Positions 8,599 to 15,860 of a stretch of 40,681 nt of DNA are shown here, in pieces. Made by a program: the position numbers and the translations under genes. The stretch's first letter is position 1; every line of letters begins with the position of its first letter. Where the stretch lies: positions 1 through 40,681 of IMG/VR virus record IMGVR_UViG_3300031784_003532; one strand, given 5' to 3'. The stretch is from a virus. The notes under the pieces are model-generated. The model was not told the DNA's origin. It worked only from the letters and a program-made list of their open reading frames with translations, and searched no databases.

Positions 8599-9119
8599 TC
8601 TGTTATTCCTTTTCGTTGACGAATTGTGACCCCGTACACGGGGTAAGTTTTGTGTGGGTCAACTCCGGCTGGGAGTGGACGCCCTTGTGTAAGTAGCTCA
8701 GTGACAAAGTCGACTAAGCCAGGCCAGTGAGGACGAACAGCGTCAGACGTTTGCAGCTCCTCATTGATTCCAAGCGCTTTCATTAGCTCTGCATATTCAG
8801 GCGTTCCTTTCTTGGGAATTTGCGCAGCCATTCGGATGCGCGGGGTGATAGTACAGTACGGCGTTCGGATAGGGTCCGAGTCGCCGTTCTGTGCCCACAT
8901 CATACATAGCAGACGTTCTGCTAGTTCGTAGGTGTTTCGTGTCTTCTTCTCAATCTCATCGAAGATCTCTGAGATTTTCTTGAGCGCAAAGGCCATGTCT
9001 GCAAGTTCCTCTAACGACACTTCGTTATGCAGGTCCTTGATGAAGCGATCATGTCTCTCTTTCCATTCGCTTAGGGCTGTCATTGCGTAGTTGAAGTATT
9101 CTCTGCTGTGCTCTTTCAT
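8595..9119 (-). CDS. Hypothetical helical protein in the replication operon
   Basis: About 174 residues and not recognised. The N-terminal half is strongly helical and charged (LEELADMAFALKKISEIFDEIEKKTRNTYE in segments), suggestive of a coiled coil. The C-terminal half has GTPEYAELMKALGI and a Pro-rich end. The longest frame begins at TTG 9125, but ATG 9119 with GAGGG about 10 nt upstream is more credible. It overlaps the previous gene by about 70 bp and the next by 4 bp, so it is translated within the same leftward message. The function is unknown; the position suggests replication or recombination. Confidence 0.8.
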   Translation of the reverse strand: MKEHSREYFNYAMTALSEWKERHDRFIKDLHNEVSLEELADMAFALKKISEIFDEIEKKTRNTYELAERLLCMMWAQNGDSDPIRTPYCTITPRIRMAAQIPKKGTPEYAELMKALGINEELQTSDAVRPHWPGLVDFVTELLTQGRPLPAGVDPHKTYPVYGVTIRQRKGITE

Positions 9120-9423
9120 CTCCAATAACCCTCATTACATAACGTTGATCAGCGGCATGAAAGAACAGTACTTTAAGCCACTGATATTCTTGAACTAGGA
9201 ACGATGTTGCAAGCACCATTGGTACGCCGGTGCCGATGCATAGGAAACTGTCGGTGCGATTATCAAAGCCTAAGGCCTTGATACGCTTCATGAACTCATC
9301 TCGAAAACGTGCGTGATCGAAGATGCTTGGTCTTGCTCCAGTAAAGACTACGGTCAACTTGCCGTAACGAAGTGCGTCAGTGACGTCGTAGTCTGTCGGA
9401 CTGATGATAAATACGCGGCTCAT
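9049..9423 (-). CDS. Hypothetical protein with Rossmann-like strands
   Basis: A 124-residue protein following the SNF2-type ATPase, joined to it by an ATGA overlap. It alternates hydrophobic strands and helices (RVFIISPT, KLTVVFTGARP, SFLCIGTGVPMVLATSFLV, LKVLFFHA), which suggests a small alpha/beta sandwich with a Gly-rich turn of nucleotide-binding type. There is no catalytic motif I can assign. The C-terminus is charged and overlaps the next gene by about 70 bp in a different frame. Expression is expected from the upstream promoter of the leftward operon. Confidence 0.75.
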   Translation of the reverse strand: MSRVFIISPTDYDVTDALRYGKLTVVFTGARPSIFDHARFRDEFMKRIKALGFDNRTDSFLCIGTGVPMVLATSFLVQEYQWLKVLFFHAADQRYVMRVIGDERAQQRILQLRNDSPKRMERET

Positions 9424-11276
9424 ACTTGTGCTAGTACCGATGATCGGAGATCGTTAAGGATGTCTTTGATGTCAAGAGTCGATGCGGCATCGAGTCTCTT
9501 CTTAGCAACACGTGTTGCGATGACGGTGTCAATGGTGTTAGGTACGACTACTTCGGTGATACGAACTGGCACCCGTGTACCGCGTCTGTGGGCACGATCT
9601 TCGCTTTGCTCGCGAAGGATGGCGCTCCAGTTCTGTGATACGTAGATGACGTGCGTGCAGTTCGTGTCGACGCGAGTCGGGTCGTTAGGCGGGTAGCCAA
9701 GGAGGTTCAATCCAGTACCGCCGGCTTGTGGATTGCCAATGAACCAACGGCAGGATGGATCCTCGTTAAAGCGCCTCTCAGCTTCGATACGATCTTCGAA
9801 ACTCGAGCCGCCATAGAATACCACAGGGCTCTCGCCAAGTGCTTCTAGACGCGTTTTGATAGCTTGGATATCCTCTACCCAGTTCGACCAAATGATCGTT
9901 TTGTCGTTTGGACCTTTCTCTTCGACCAAAGAAGCGATGTAGTCAGCTTTGACGTTCGTGTCGAAAGGAATGACGCGTCGCGGCGATGTGACGTCACCGT
10001 TTTCATCGATCACCTGGGGTATGACGCGGAACGAGGATGTGATCTGGCTGAGACGAAGCAACTGCGTCAAGATGTTGTTGACTGCAACCGCTTCGTTTTC
10101 GGTGTTCTCAAGCGTGTTCTCGATCTCAATGACAAGTTCGTCTCTGAGCTTGAGATAAGCTTCGGACTGTGTAGGTGTCATCTCGACTTCAGCTACGTCG
10201 AACAGCTTATCAGGGAGGAATGGCAATGCTTCTTCCTTTGAGATGATGAATGAGTAGCGTGACAGCTTGTCTTTGAGGATCGGCAGGTTCTGCGCCTCTT
10301 CGAACGAAAGGCCGTGCTGTGTCTGACGATACTTGCCAAAGTACTTGCGGAAGCTATCGAAGGTGCGAAAGCCACTCGTGCCAGGACCCATGAACTCGAA
10401 GAGAGTGTACAGGTCGTTGACGTTGTTGGCAATGGGTGTGCCAGTTAGTACGAGGCGCTTTTGAGCATTACGACCAAGCTTTTGAGCGTATTCGTTACGC
10501 TTGGTAGTGTGGGCCTTGATGTAGTGCGCTTCGTCGAGGATGGCATAGTCAAACTCGATGGCAGACAGCGCGTCCCAGGATTGCTGCAAGGTTTCGTAGT
10601 TGCAGATGATGACTGAGACAGGCGATGGTGACTTGATCGCACCGATGATCTGTGTTACGCGAGTGATCTGGCCGCCTCTAAGAATGTGAACGTCGCATTC
10701 AGTTGTTGCGAACTTCTTGAACTCAGATGACCAGTTGACGCGGACGTTAGGCGGGCATACGACGATGGCTCGGTACCTAGGCTTCTTGCGACGCTTGGCA
10801 TCATTGCAGATGGCAGCGATTGCGACTGCTGTCTTGCCAGTGCCTTGCTTCATGAACAGGCCGTACCCGGGGAGGTTAAGAGCATTGACGAGGCCAACTC
10901 GCTGGTATGGCGAGAGGCTACCGAAGTCAATGTCTTCGTTGTCTGGGATGCGACCTTCGAGCTTGAAGCGAGCTACGCATTCAGCTGAGAGGCGTGATTC
11001 GGCGAGTACAGCGACCCAGTAGTTGAAGACGATTTGAGCATCGTCGTCGAACTCGAGCAAGATGCCGTCGTCGCGGTGCTTTAAGAGGCGCTCGACAGTA
11101 ACGTCGCTAGCAGCAGTGCGGACGTAGCCGTCGTCGAGGCGCTTTAGGTCGGGCAGGGTTTGCCACTCGGGTCGAACGAAGTACCGGATGAAGCGTGAAC
11201 CGTCTTCGTGTTGAACAAACTCGCGAAGATGAAAGAACGTGCCATCATCGCTTAACGATACGTGTACAATGTACAT
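9420..11276 (-). CDS. SNF2-family helicase-like ATPase
   Basis: A superfamily 2 ATPase of 618 residues. Motifs occur in order: Walker A (FMKQGTGKTAVAIA), DEAH box (LDEAHYIKAH), motif III (LVLTGTPIANN), motif IV region (TIIWSNWVEDI), motif V (GNPQAGGTGLNLLGY) and motif VI (EDRAHRRGTRVPVRI). The DEAHxIK, LTGTPxxN and QxxDRxHRxG-like patterns are those of SNF2 proteins, which translocate on duplex DNA and remodel protein-DNA complexes. The reading frame is open further upstream to 11372, but ATG 11276 lies 7 nt after AGGAG, so the N-terminal 32 residues of the longer frame are excluded. It probably helps replication, recombination or displacement of host proteins; the precise role is unknown. 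Confidence 0.93.
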   Translation of the reverse strand: MYIVHVSLSDDGTFFHLREFVQHEDGSRFIRYFVRPEWQTLPDLKRLDDGYVRTAASDVTVERLLKHRDDGILLEFDDDAQIVFNYWVAVLAESRLSAECVARFKLEGRIPDNEDIDFGSLSPYQRVGLVNALNLPGYGLFMKQGTGKTAVAIAAICNDAKRRKKPRYRAIVVCPPNVRVNWSSEFKKFATTECDVHILRGGQITRVTQIIGAIKSPSPVSVIICNYETLQQSWDALSAIEFDYAILDEAHYIKAHTTKRNEYAQKLGRNAQKRLVLTGTPIANNVNDLYTLFEFMGPGTSGFRTFDSFRKYFGKYRQTQHGLSFEEAQNLPILKDKLSRYSFIISKEEALPFLPDKLFDVAEVEMTPTQSEAYLKLRDELVIEIENTLENTENEAVAVNNILTQLLRLSQITSSFRVIPQVIDENGDVTSPRRVIPFDTNVKADYIASLVEEKGPNDKTIIWSNWVEDIQAIKTRLEALGESPVVFYGGSSFEDRIEAERRFNEDPSCRWFIGNPQAGGTGLNLLGYPPNDPTRVDTNCTHVIYVSQNWSAILREQSEDRAHRRGTRVPVRITEVVVPNTIDTVIATRVAKKRLDAASTLDIKDILNDLRSSVLAQV

Positions 11277-11302
11277 TGTGTTATCTCCTGTAATGGTTAT
11301 AC

Positions 11303-11572
11303 CTAGTTGCGAGGTCCTTGCGGCAAATGCAAGAATCGTTCGACGCACCACAGCACGTTGCCTGGTGCGCATCCAAAATGCTTTGCGACTATGCGAGCGG
11401 ATTCATTATAGCAATCCTCATACATCTTGTCAACAGGCAACTTGAAAGGGAATCCGTAAGCTGTGCACATCGCATATTCCATCTCGATGGACGCCATGAG
11501 TCGCTTGTACGAATCGAGCCGTGCCATCACTCGCAGTGCTGTGCGAGCGATCAGTTTACTTCGAGGCGTCAT
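11303..11572 (-). CDS. Hypothetical small protein
   Basis: An 89-residue basic protein (N-terminus MTPRSKLIARTALRVMARLDSYKRL) with several Cys residues and predicted helices. The end (VAKHFGCAPGNVLWCVERFL) resembles a short helix-turn-helix-like segment but is not diagnostic. Start ATG 11572 has AAGGAAC about 6 nt upstream and overlaps the end of the 154-residue gene by 17 bp, indicating coupling. The function is not recognised. It lies between the first gene after promoter P1 and the SNF2-type ATPase. Confidence 0.75.
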   Translation of the reverse strand: MTPRSKLIARTALRVMARLDSYKRLMASIEMEYAMCTAYGFPFKLPVDKMYEDCYNESARIVAKHFGCAPGNVLWCVERFLHLPQGPRN

Positions 11573-12020
11573 TATTGAGTTCCTTGATCAAGCGGTTGAG
11601 TTGTCGGAGTTGCTTGCGAAGGTCTGCTTTCTCTTCAGGCAAACCCATGTGGTAGGCTTCGTACAACACGTGGCCTTCTTCTTTGATCTCAGCGACGACT
11701 TCCTCGGCGAGCATCAAGATTTCTTCGACAGTGAAACTTCGAATGTCGCGCGGTTCGTCAGCTGCCCAGTTCTGCATCTTGTACTCAAGTTCTTCAATCT
11801 TGAGCGCGTTGTCGATGAACCGCTGGCGAGGAAGGTCTTTCTTCATCGCTTCGTATTCTTGAAAAGCGACTTCGTCAGCTTCTTTGCAGGCTTGCTGCAA
11901 GGTAGTGTTGAAGCCGTAGCGAATCAGCACGTGCGGTGTGCGGTTGGTGTCGAGGACTTCCCAAGTCCAATTATCATCGTGATCGGGACCGGCGATCTTG
12001 ACGTGCGGGAACTTGACCAT
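11556..12020 (-). CDS. Hypothetical protein, first gene of the leftward replication operon
   Basis: A 154-residue protein, unrecognised. The N-terminus is beta-rich with aromatic residues (VKFPHVKIAGPDHDDNWTWEVLDT); the C-terminal two thirds are long charged helices (FTVEEILMLAEEVVAEIKEE, KADLRKQLRQLNRLIKELNN), probably a coiled coil. The start at 12020 has GGAG 9 nt upstream. It is driven by promoter P1, the leftmost of the promoter series, and no terminator-like hairpin separates it from the genes to its left. P1 therefore probably drives replication functions too. Confidence 0.82.
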   Translation of the reverse strand: MVKFPHVKIAGPDHDDNWTWEVLDTNRTPHVLIRYGFNTTLQQACKEADEVAFQEYEAMKKDLPRQRFIDNALKIEELEYKMQNWAADEPRDIRSFTVEEILMLAEEVVAEIKEEGHVLYEAYHMGLPEEKADLRKQLRQLNRLIKELNNDASK

Positions 12021-12042
12021 CTGTGTTATCTCCTAAGGTTTT

Positions 12043-12103
12043 GTCGATTGCGAAGTGCGATCGACTATGTTAGAATTATCGACTACCAAAGCCAAAATGT
12101 AAA
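12043..12103 (-). promoter_or_regulatory. Promoter P1 with 5'-terminal stem-loop (drives the replication operon)
   Basis: Minus-strand promoter: -35 TTTACA at 12103-12098, a 17-bp spacer, -10 GATAAT at 12080-12075, predicted start A at 12068. An A/T-rich tract precedes the -35. The stem-loop (GTCGATCGC / loop ACTTC / GCAATCGAC, one C.A mismatch) occupies 12065-12043, starting at about +4. A ribosome site and the 154-residue gene follow. Confidence 0.85.
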
Positions 12104-12184
12104 TAGGAAATAACAGTTTTGTGGAAAAAAATTTTGACCGTTATACTATAGCTTTTGGCTGAGGAAACGTGGCCCAAAAATGCA

Positions 12185-12271
12185 CTAGCCTTCATCGGCA
12201 AGAATTTTTTCATTTTTCTTGCATTTGCTATTGACATCCATCTGGTGGACGCTAGAGATCTTAAAATGAAC
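12185..12271 (+). repeat. E element, copy 1
   Basis: Repeated segment of about 87 bp with the conserved core TATTGACATCCAT, TGGTGG and CTAGAGATCTTAAAA. Further copies are at 14783-14869 and 15478-15563, with shorter related forms in the 184-bp tandem repeats at 17.17-17.6 kb. It sits beside an A hairpin each time. TTGACA looks like a -35 box but no good -10 lies 16-18 bp away. The role is unknown. Confidence 0.7.
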
Positions 12272-12570
12272 GCGTCCAAATGCACTTTCGGCAGCAGGTA
12301 CGACTATTATATCGAACTCCTGAGAAGAGTGCATTTTGGTGCATCGTCAATTCCAACCTTGCAGCCGAGGCAGGCCATAAATGGCACGGGAACGCGCTCA
12401 GGACGCGTCGAGATGGCCGGCAGAGGAGCCGTACGATACCAGGAAATTTTGATACATTCGGCTCTCGGGATGCGTTTTGGTGGAGGTCGAAATGAAAAAC
12501 GCGTCCAAACGCACCATCAGGCGAGTACGACCAGTCGATCGTACCCGCCGAGGACTGTGCATTTTGGTGC
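12272..12570 (-). repeat. Intergenic repeat block 1 (hairpin modules B-C-D-A)
   Basis: A 3' block following the stop of the 68-residue gene, read leftward. Module B (about 12570-12507) is a two-stem hairpin: outer CCAAAATGCAC against GTGCGTTTGG, inner GGCGGGTACGA against TCGTACTCGCC. Module C pairs GGACGCGTTTT with AAAACGCATCC. Module D (about 12360-12425) contains small stems (GCCAT/ATGGC, ACGCG/CGCGT). Module A (about 12340-12275) pairs AGTGCATTTTGG-type arms around an inner stem. Four further similar blocks, one B alone, and one diverged inverted block occur nearby. T-runs after B could terminate transcription. This and the E element fill the gap between genes. Confidence 0.85.
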
Positions 12571-12776
12571 TAATCTTCGATCTTGGATGCTGAGATCGAG
12601 CCGAAGAGTTCTTCTTGAAGGATCTCTAGCGCCTGTCGCTCGCCTTGGATCTCCGCTTTACCAAGTCGCATGTCAAAGGACCCTTTGAAGTCTACGCTGT
12701 CGAAGTTGTCGTGTAGCACGAAAAACAGTTCAGAGATCCCGTGCGGTTCATTCATCGTCATGGTCAGCTTTGCCAT
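12570..12776 (-). CDS. Small hypothetical array protein (68 aa)
   Basis: A 68-residue protein with a predicted beta strand / strand / helix pattern (AKLTMTMNEP, SELFFVLHDN, SVDFKGSFDM, then the helix GERQALEILQEELFG). It has its own promoter, P2, immediately upstream. The ATG at 12776 follows AGGAG by 9 nt (AGGAGACGACACAG). The stop codon abuts hairpin module B of repeat block 1. There is no recognisable family. The monocistronic cassette design suggests an independent early function, for example inhibition of a host target; this is inference. Confidence 0.8.
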   Translation of the reverse strand: MAKLTMTMNEPHGISELFFVLHDNFDSVDFKGSFDMRLGKAEIQGERQALEILQEELFGSISASKIED

Positions 12777-12802
12777 CTGTGTCGTCTCCTAAACGAGGTT
12801 TT

Positions 12803-12863
12803 GTCGATTGCGGAGTGCAATCGACTATGTTTTAATTATCGACTACCAAGGCCAAAATGTAAA
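12803..12863 (-). promoter_or_regulatory. Promoter P2 with perfect 5' stem-loop
   Basis: Minus strand: -35 TTTACA at 12863-12858, 17-bp spacer, -10 GATAAT at 12840-12835, predicted start at 12828. The stem-loop at 12825-12803 is a perfect 9-bp stem (GTCGATTGC / GCAATCGAC) with loop ACTCC. It lies directly behind the 84-residue gene with no repeat block, the most compact junction in the array. It drives the 68-residue gene. Confidence 0.85.
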
Positions 12864-12891
12864 CAGGAAATTGTGATTTTTGGGAAAAATT

Positions 12892-13146
12892 TTACGCGTT
12901 TTTGAACGTGTCCAAAAAGCTTACCAGTCGAATTTCCTGGTTAACGATCGTCCATTGGCCGATCCGTGGGTTATCATACTCAAGCATTCGCGCGGTCGTT
13001 AACGTCGCAAACTCAAGCGTTATCATGCCTCTCATCGCGTCTCTTTGGACCTCCCTGCACGGTGTGCCATACGGCGAGTAATACACGCCATCGTTCGTCT
13101 CCCATGGGTGGTATCGGCCGCTTGAATCTTTTTGTGGCTTCGTCAT
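12892..13146 (-). CDS. Small hypothetical array protein (84 aa), downstream of a hammerhead ribozyme
   Basis: An 84-residue protein, unrecognised. The N-terminus MTKPQKDSSGRYHPWETNDG is polar and Tyr-rich; the remainder looks like an alpha/beta fold (GMITLEFATLTTARMLEY, GQWTIVNQEIRLVSFLDTF). It has no promoter of its own. It is the second cistron after P3, separated from the 82-residue gene by hammerhead ribozyme HHR-1. After cleavage its message would begin with the ribozyme stem I hairpin, about 49 nt before the start codon. AGGAG precedes ATG 13146 by 7 nt; an overlapping ATG immediately after AGGAG is out of frame. Promoter P2 begins close behind its stop. Confidence 0.78.
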   Translation of the reverse strand: MTKPQKDSSGRYHPWETNDGVYYSPYGTPCREVQRDAMRGMITLEFATLTTARMLEYDNPRIGQWTIVNQEIRLVSFLDTFKNA

Positions 13147-13166
13147 CTGTCATCTCCTAAGTGAAT

Positions 13167-13217
13167 GGACTCATCAGTGGCAGCACTAACTGCCAGACCG
13201 CCGAAGCGGTTTCGTCC
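13167..13217 (-). ncRNA. Hammerhead ribozyme HHR-1, type II
   Basis: Minus strand, 51 nt, with all invariant core bases. Stem II strand GGAC (13217-13214), GAAA (13213-13210), stem III CCGC/UUCG loop/GCGG (13209-13198), U16.1 (13197), cleavage base C17 (13196, GUC triplet), stem I UGGCAG / loop UUAGUG / CUGCCA (13195-13178), CUGAUGA (13177-13171), then GUCC (13170-13167) closing stem II. Cleavage is predicted between 13196 and 13195. It lies between the 82- and 84-residue cistrons. Confidence 0.95.
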
Positions 13218-13221
13218 TGTG

Positions 13222-13470
13222 CTACGATTCGACGATCACGCTGATGGCAAACTCTTCGGCGAGCTTTTCTATCACAGCGTGTACGTTGGGCCCAACTGCC
13301 AAGCAGCGGCCGCTGTCGTTGAAGACGAACCACAGGGTCTTTTCGTGCTGGATCCAACCCTCAGGGACTTTGTCGAACTGAATGGTGATCAGGCTGCTGT
13401 TGGAGGTTAGGTTACGCGTGCGGTATGCTCTGTGAGGTGTGGTCAAGAGCGCTTTGGTCAAGAGGTCCAT
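13222..13470 (-). CDS. Small hypothetical array protein (82 aa), upstream of a hammerhead ribozyme
   Basis: An 82-residue protein of unknown function. A central WIQHEKTLWFVFNDSGRCLAV section predicts two strands and a turn, followed by a helix (NVHAVIEKLAEEFA) and a final strand (ISVIVES), an alpha/beta layout seen in several array proteins. The frame opens nine bases earlier with ATG ACA CAG, but that ATG touches the AGGAG ribosome site. The second ATG (13470), 9 nt from AGGAG, is the credible start. It is driven by P3. Its stop is 5 nt from HHR-1, so the processed message would end in the ribozyme 5' fragment with a 2',3'-cyclic phosphate. Confidence 0.8.
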   Translation of the reverse strand: MDLLTKALLTTPHRAYRTRNLTSNSSLITIQFDKVPEGWIQHEKTLWFVFNDSGRCLAVGPNVHAVIEKLAEEFAISVIVES

Positions 13471-13496
13471 CTGTGTCATCTCCTAAACGAGGTTTT

Positions 13497-13557
13497 GTCG
13501 ATTGCGAAGTGCGATCGACTATGTTAGAATTATCGACTACCAAAGCCAAAATGTAAA
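13497..13557 (-). promoter_or_regulatory. Promoter P3 with 5' stem-loop
   Basis: Minus strand: -35 TTTACA 13557-13552, 17-bp spacer, -10 GATAAT 13534-13529, predicted start A at 13522, stem-loop 13519-13497 (one C.A mismatch). It drives the bicistronic pair split by HHR-1. Confidence 0.85.
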
Positions 13558-13602
13558 TAGGAAATTGTGATTTTGGGAAAAATTTTGCGAAGAAAATTTC
13601 GT

Positions 13603-13901
13603 GCGTCCAAATGCACTTTCGGCAGCAGGTACGACTATTATATCGAACTCCTGAGAAGAGTGCATTTTGGTGCATCATCCAGTCGAACCTTGCAGCCGAG
13701 GCAGGCCATAAATGGCACAGGAACGCGCTCCGGACGCGTCGAGATGGCTGCAAGAGGAGCCGTACGATACCAAGAAATTTTGATACATTCGGCTCTCGGG
13801 ATGCGTTTTGGTGGAGGTCGAAATGAAAAACGCGTCCAAACGCACCATCAGGCGAGTACGACCAGTCGATCGTACCCGCCGAGGACTGTGCATTTTAGTG
13901 C
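13603..13901 (-). repeat. Intergenic repeat block 2 (modules B-C-D-A)
   Basis: Same order and length as block 1, behind the 82-residue gene's left neighbour (stop at 13905). No E element is present. Module A has the CAGCAGGT / AACTCCTG inner stem, identical to block 1. The D module ends in GGCTGC, which can pair with GCAGCC at its other end to close a multi-branched fold; blocks 1, 4 and 5 do not keep this pairing. No convincing gene lies in the 13558-13904 gap. Confidence 0.85.
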
Positions 13902-13904
13902 GGT

Positions 13905-14150
13905 CTACGTGATCTTAATTGTGCCTATCAGGGCAACCGACTCAAGATCCTCTTCGATGTACTCGAAGTTAGTTCGATGTGCGTTCATCGACATGCTGTA
14001 GTCACCGTTTTTCAGTTGTCGAATTTTCAACCACTCAACGCGGTAGGTGTACTCTGAGCAGAGTTCCAACAACTTAGATAAGTGGTAGTCAGGGACCCGG
14101 CACGTCACCGTGCGGTTGACGATGTCAGTGCGTGATTTCTTAGCGGCCAT
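13905..14150 (-). CDS. Small hypothetical array protein (81 aa), MAAKK family
   Basis: An 81-residue protein beginning MAAKKSRTD. The predicted order is strand (RTVTCRVP), helix (YHLSKLLELCSEY), two strands (YRVEWLKIRQL, GDYSMSMNA) and helix (NFEYIEEDLE), like a ferredoxin-type fold. The gene at 15861-16121 begins MAAKKKS and shows the same arrangement, so the two may be distant paralogues. The start is the second ATG (14150), 9 nt after AGGAG. It is driven by P4. The stop is 4 nt from hairpin module B of block 2. The function is unknown. Confidence 0.8.
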   Translation of the reverse strand: MAAKKSRTDIVNRTVTCRVPDYHLSKLLELCSEYTYRVEWLKIRQLKNGDYSMSMNAHRTNFEYIEEDLESVALIGTIKIT

Positions 14151-14176
14151 CTGTGTCATCTCCTAAACGAGGTTTT

Positions 14177-14237
14177 GTCGATTGCGAAGTGCGATCGACT
14201 ATGTTATAATTATCGACTACCAAAGCCAAAATGTAAA
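14177..14237 (-). promoter_or_regulatory. Promoter P4 with 5' stem-loop
   Basis: Minus strand: -35 TTTACA 14237-14232, 17-bp spacer, -10 GATAAT 14214-14209, predicted start at 14202, stem-loop 14199-14177. The discriminator reads TATAAC here instead of TCTAAC. It drives the 81-residue MAAKK protein. Confidence 0.85.
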
Positions 14238-14280
14238 CAGGAAATTGTGATTTTGGGAAAAATTTTGCGAAGAAAATTAC

Positions 14281-14350
14281 GCGTCCAAATGCACCATCAG
14301 GCGAGTACGACCAGTCGATCGTACCCGCCGAGGAAAGTGCATTTTGGTGC
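14281..14350 (-). repeat. Solitary hairpin module B
   Basis: A single B module behind the 97-residue gene, without C, D or A. The inner stem (GGCGGGTACGA / TCGTACTCGCC) and outer stem (ACCAAAATGCAC / GTGCATTTGG) are complete. It shows that B is a separable unit and the minimum 3' end of a cassette. Confidence 0.8.
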
Positions 14351-14353
14351 GTT

Positions 14354-14650
14354 TTACCTTAGCGTGATGGCATACGCCTCATAGAGGAACCATTTTTCAC
14401 CGGGCGGAATCTTCCCTTCAAGTTCCTTCTTAAACTTCTCCACCTCGACCTGGAATAACCAATCGGCCGTGTCAAAGTTGATTGCGGCCTCCTCGCCTAG
14501 GGTGAAGAACGCCTGTTTCGGCTTTTGAACTAGCCAACGGCCAGTTTTACGACTTTGCCTATCGAATACGAGTACGATCGCCGTGTTAGCTCGATTGTGC
14601 GTTTTAACGCGTTTGCAGAGCCATGGGTGGCAGTGAAAGTCAACGATCAT
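14354..14650 (-). CDS. Small hypothetical array protein (98 aa)
   Basis: A 98-residue protein, unrecognised. The N-terminus MIVDFHCHPWLCKRVKTHNR is His/Cys-rich and could bind metal, although no known motif is evident. A strand-rich middle (AIVLVFDRQ, GRWLVQKPKQAFFTL) and an amphipathic helix (FQVEVEKFKKELEGK) follow. The true start is the second ATG (14650), 9 nt from the ribosome site GGGAG. It is driven by P5. Its 3' end carries a solitary B module. Confidence 0.8.
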   Translation of the reverse strand: MIVDFHCHPWLCKRVKTHNRANTAIVLVFDRQSRKTGRWLVQKPKQAFFTLGEEAAINFDTADWLFQVEVEKFKKELEGKIPPGEKWFLYEAYAITLR

Positions 14651-14676
14651 CTGTGTCATCTCCCAAACGAGGTTTT

Positions 14677-14737
14677 GTCGATTGCGAAGTGCAATCGACT
14701 ATGTTAGAATTATCGACTACCAAAGCCAAAATGTAAA
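14677..14737 (-). promoter_or_regulatory. Promoter P5 with perfect 5' stem-loop
   Basis: Minus strand: -35 TTTACA 14737-14732, 17-bp spacer, -10 GATAAT 14714-14709, predicted start at 14702. The stem-loop 14699-14677 is a perfect 9-bp stem with loop ACTTC. It drives the 98-residue gene. Confidence 0.85.
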
Positions 14738-14782
14738 CAGGAAATTGTGATTTTAGGAAAAATTTTGCGAAGAAAATTACGC

Positions 14783-14869
14783 GCTAGCCTTCATCGGCAA
14801 GAATTTTTTCATTTTCTTGTATTTGCTATTGACATCCATCTGGTGGACGCTAGAGATCTTAAAATGAAT
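14783..14869 (+). repeat. E element, copy 2
   Basis: Second copy of the E element, nearly identical to that at 12185-12271, including TATTGACATCCATCTGGTGG and CTAGAGATCTTAAAA. It lies between promoter P5 and repeat block 3. Confidence 0.7.
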
Positions 14870-15168
14870 GCGTCCAAATGCACTTTCGGCAGCTGGTACG
14901 ACTATTCTATCGACCACCTGAGAAGAGTGCATTTTGGTGCATCGTCCAGTCGAATCTTGCAGCCGAGGCGGGCCATAAATGGCACGGGAACGCACCCCGG
15001 ACGCGTCGAGATGGCTGCAAGAGGAGCCGTACGATACCAGGAAATTTTGATACATTCGGCTCTCGGGATGCGTTTTGGTGGAGGTCGAAATGAAAAACGC
15101 GTCCAAACGCACCATCAGGCGAGTACGACCAGTCGATCGTACCCGCCGAGGACTGTGCATTTTGGTGC
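14870..15168 (-). repeat. Intergenic repeat block 3 (modules B-C-D-A)
   Basis: Follows the 58-residue gene's stop at 15169. Module A here has CAGCTGGT / ACCACCTG in the inner stem. Relative to blocks 1 and 2 an A-T pair has become T-A and a G.A mismatch has become G-C, a compensatory change that keeps the stem. Module D can close with GCAGCC/GGCTGC as in block 2. Confidence 0.85.
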
Positions 15169-15345
15169 TTAGTAGTCGAGGCCAAGTACTTTCTTGATCG
15201 CTTTGGTGCGGTAGTGTGCAACTTCACTACGGTGCAGCCCTGTGATCCATGGGCGGCCGTCAATGAAGACTGCCCAGGAATACGCGTCGTCTCCGCCATA
15301 CTTGCGAGCGGTCACTCGGCGGTGGGTTTTTGGAATGTTGTCCAT
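15169..15345 (-). CDS. Small hypothetical array protein (58 aa)
   Basis: A 58-residue basic protein (MDNIPKTHRRVTARKYGG, then YSWAVFIDGRPWITG, then the helix HYRTKAIKKVLGL). The strand-turn-strand-helix outline resembles a small RNA- or DNA-binding or host-factor-binding protein, but I recognise no family. The start is the second ATG (15345), 9 nt after AGGAG. It is driven by P6 as a monocistronic cassette and its stop touches module B of block 3. Confidence 0.78.
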   Translation of the reverse strand: MDNIPKTHRRVTARKYGGDDAYSWAVFIDGRPWITGLHRSEVAHYRTKAIKKVLGLDY

Positions 15346-15370
15346 CTGTGTCATCTCCTAAACGAGGTTT

Positions 15371-15431
15371 GTCGATTGCGAAGTGCGATCGACTATGTTA
15401 GAATTATCGACTACCAAAGCCAAAATGTAAA
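15371..15431 (-). promoter_or_regulatory. Promoter P6 with 5' stem-loop
   Basis: Minus strand: -35 TTTACA 15431-15426, 17-bp spacer, -10 GATAAT 15408-15403, predicted start at 15396, stem-loop 15393-15371. It drives the 58-residue gene. Confidence 0.85.
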
Positions 15432-15477
15432 TAGGAAATTGTGATTTTAGGAAAAATTTTGCGAAGAAAATTACGCG

Positions 15478-15563
15478 CTAGCCTTCATCGGCAAGAATTT
15501 TTCATTTTTCTTGCATTTGCTATTGACATCCATCCGGTGGACGCTAGAGATCTTAAAATGAAT
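15478..15563 (+). repeat. E element, copy 3
   Basis: Third full E copy, differing from copy 2 by a few bases (CATCCGGTGG instead of CATCTGGTGG). It lies between P6 and repeat block 4. Confidence 0.7.
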
Positions 15564-15857
15564 GCGTCCAAATGCACTTTCGGCAGCTGGTACGACTATT
15601 CTATCGACCACCTGTGAAGAGTGCATTTTGGTGCATCGTCAAGTCGAACCTTGCAGCCGAGGCGGGCCATAAATGGCACGGGAACGCGCTCCGGACGCGT
15701 CGAGATGGCCGGCAGAGGAGCCGTACGATACCAAGAAATTTTGATACATTCGGCTCCCGGGATGCGTTTTGATGGAGGTCGAAATGAAAAACGCGTCCAA
15801 ACGCACCATCAGGCGAGTACGACCAGTCGATCGTACCCGCCGAGGAAAGTGCATTTA
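15564..15857 (-). repeat. Intergenic repeat block 4 (modules B-C-D-A)
   Basis: Behind the 86-residue gene (stop at 15861). The A module has the T-A version of the inner stem. Module B ends in GTGCATTTAAA instead of GTGCATTTTGGTGC, shortening its outer stem. The right end of D reads GGCCGGC, as in block 1. Confidence 0.85.
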
Positions 15858-15860
15858 AAG

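Noticed and set aside
12067-12089. Direct repeat TAGTCGAT flanking the -10 box as a repressor operator
   Set aside because: The downstream copy is part of the stem-loop arm and changes to TAGTTGAT in P9 and P10 while keeping RNA pairing. The hairpin explains it better, though an operator role is not excluded.
12229-12262. TTGACA in the E element as a sigma70 promoter on the plus strand
   Set aside because: No hexamer close to TATAAT occurs 16-18 bp downstream (AGAGAT or TAGAGA only), and transcription would oppose the local genes.
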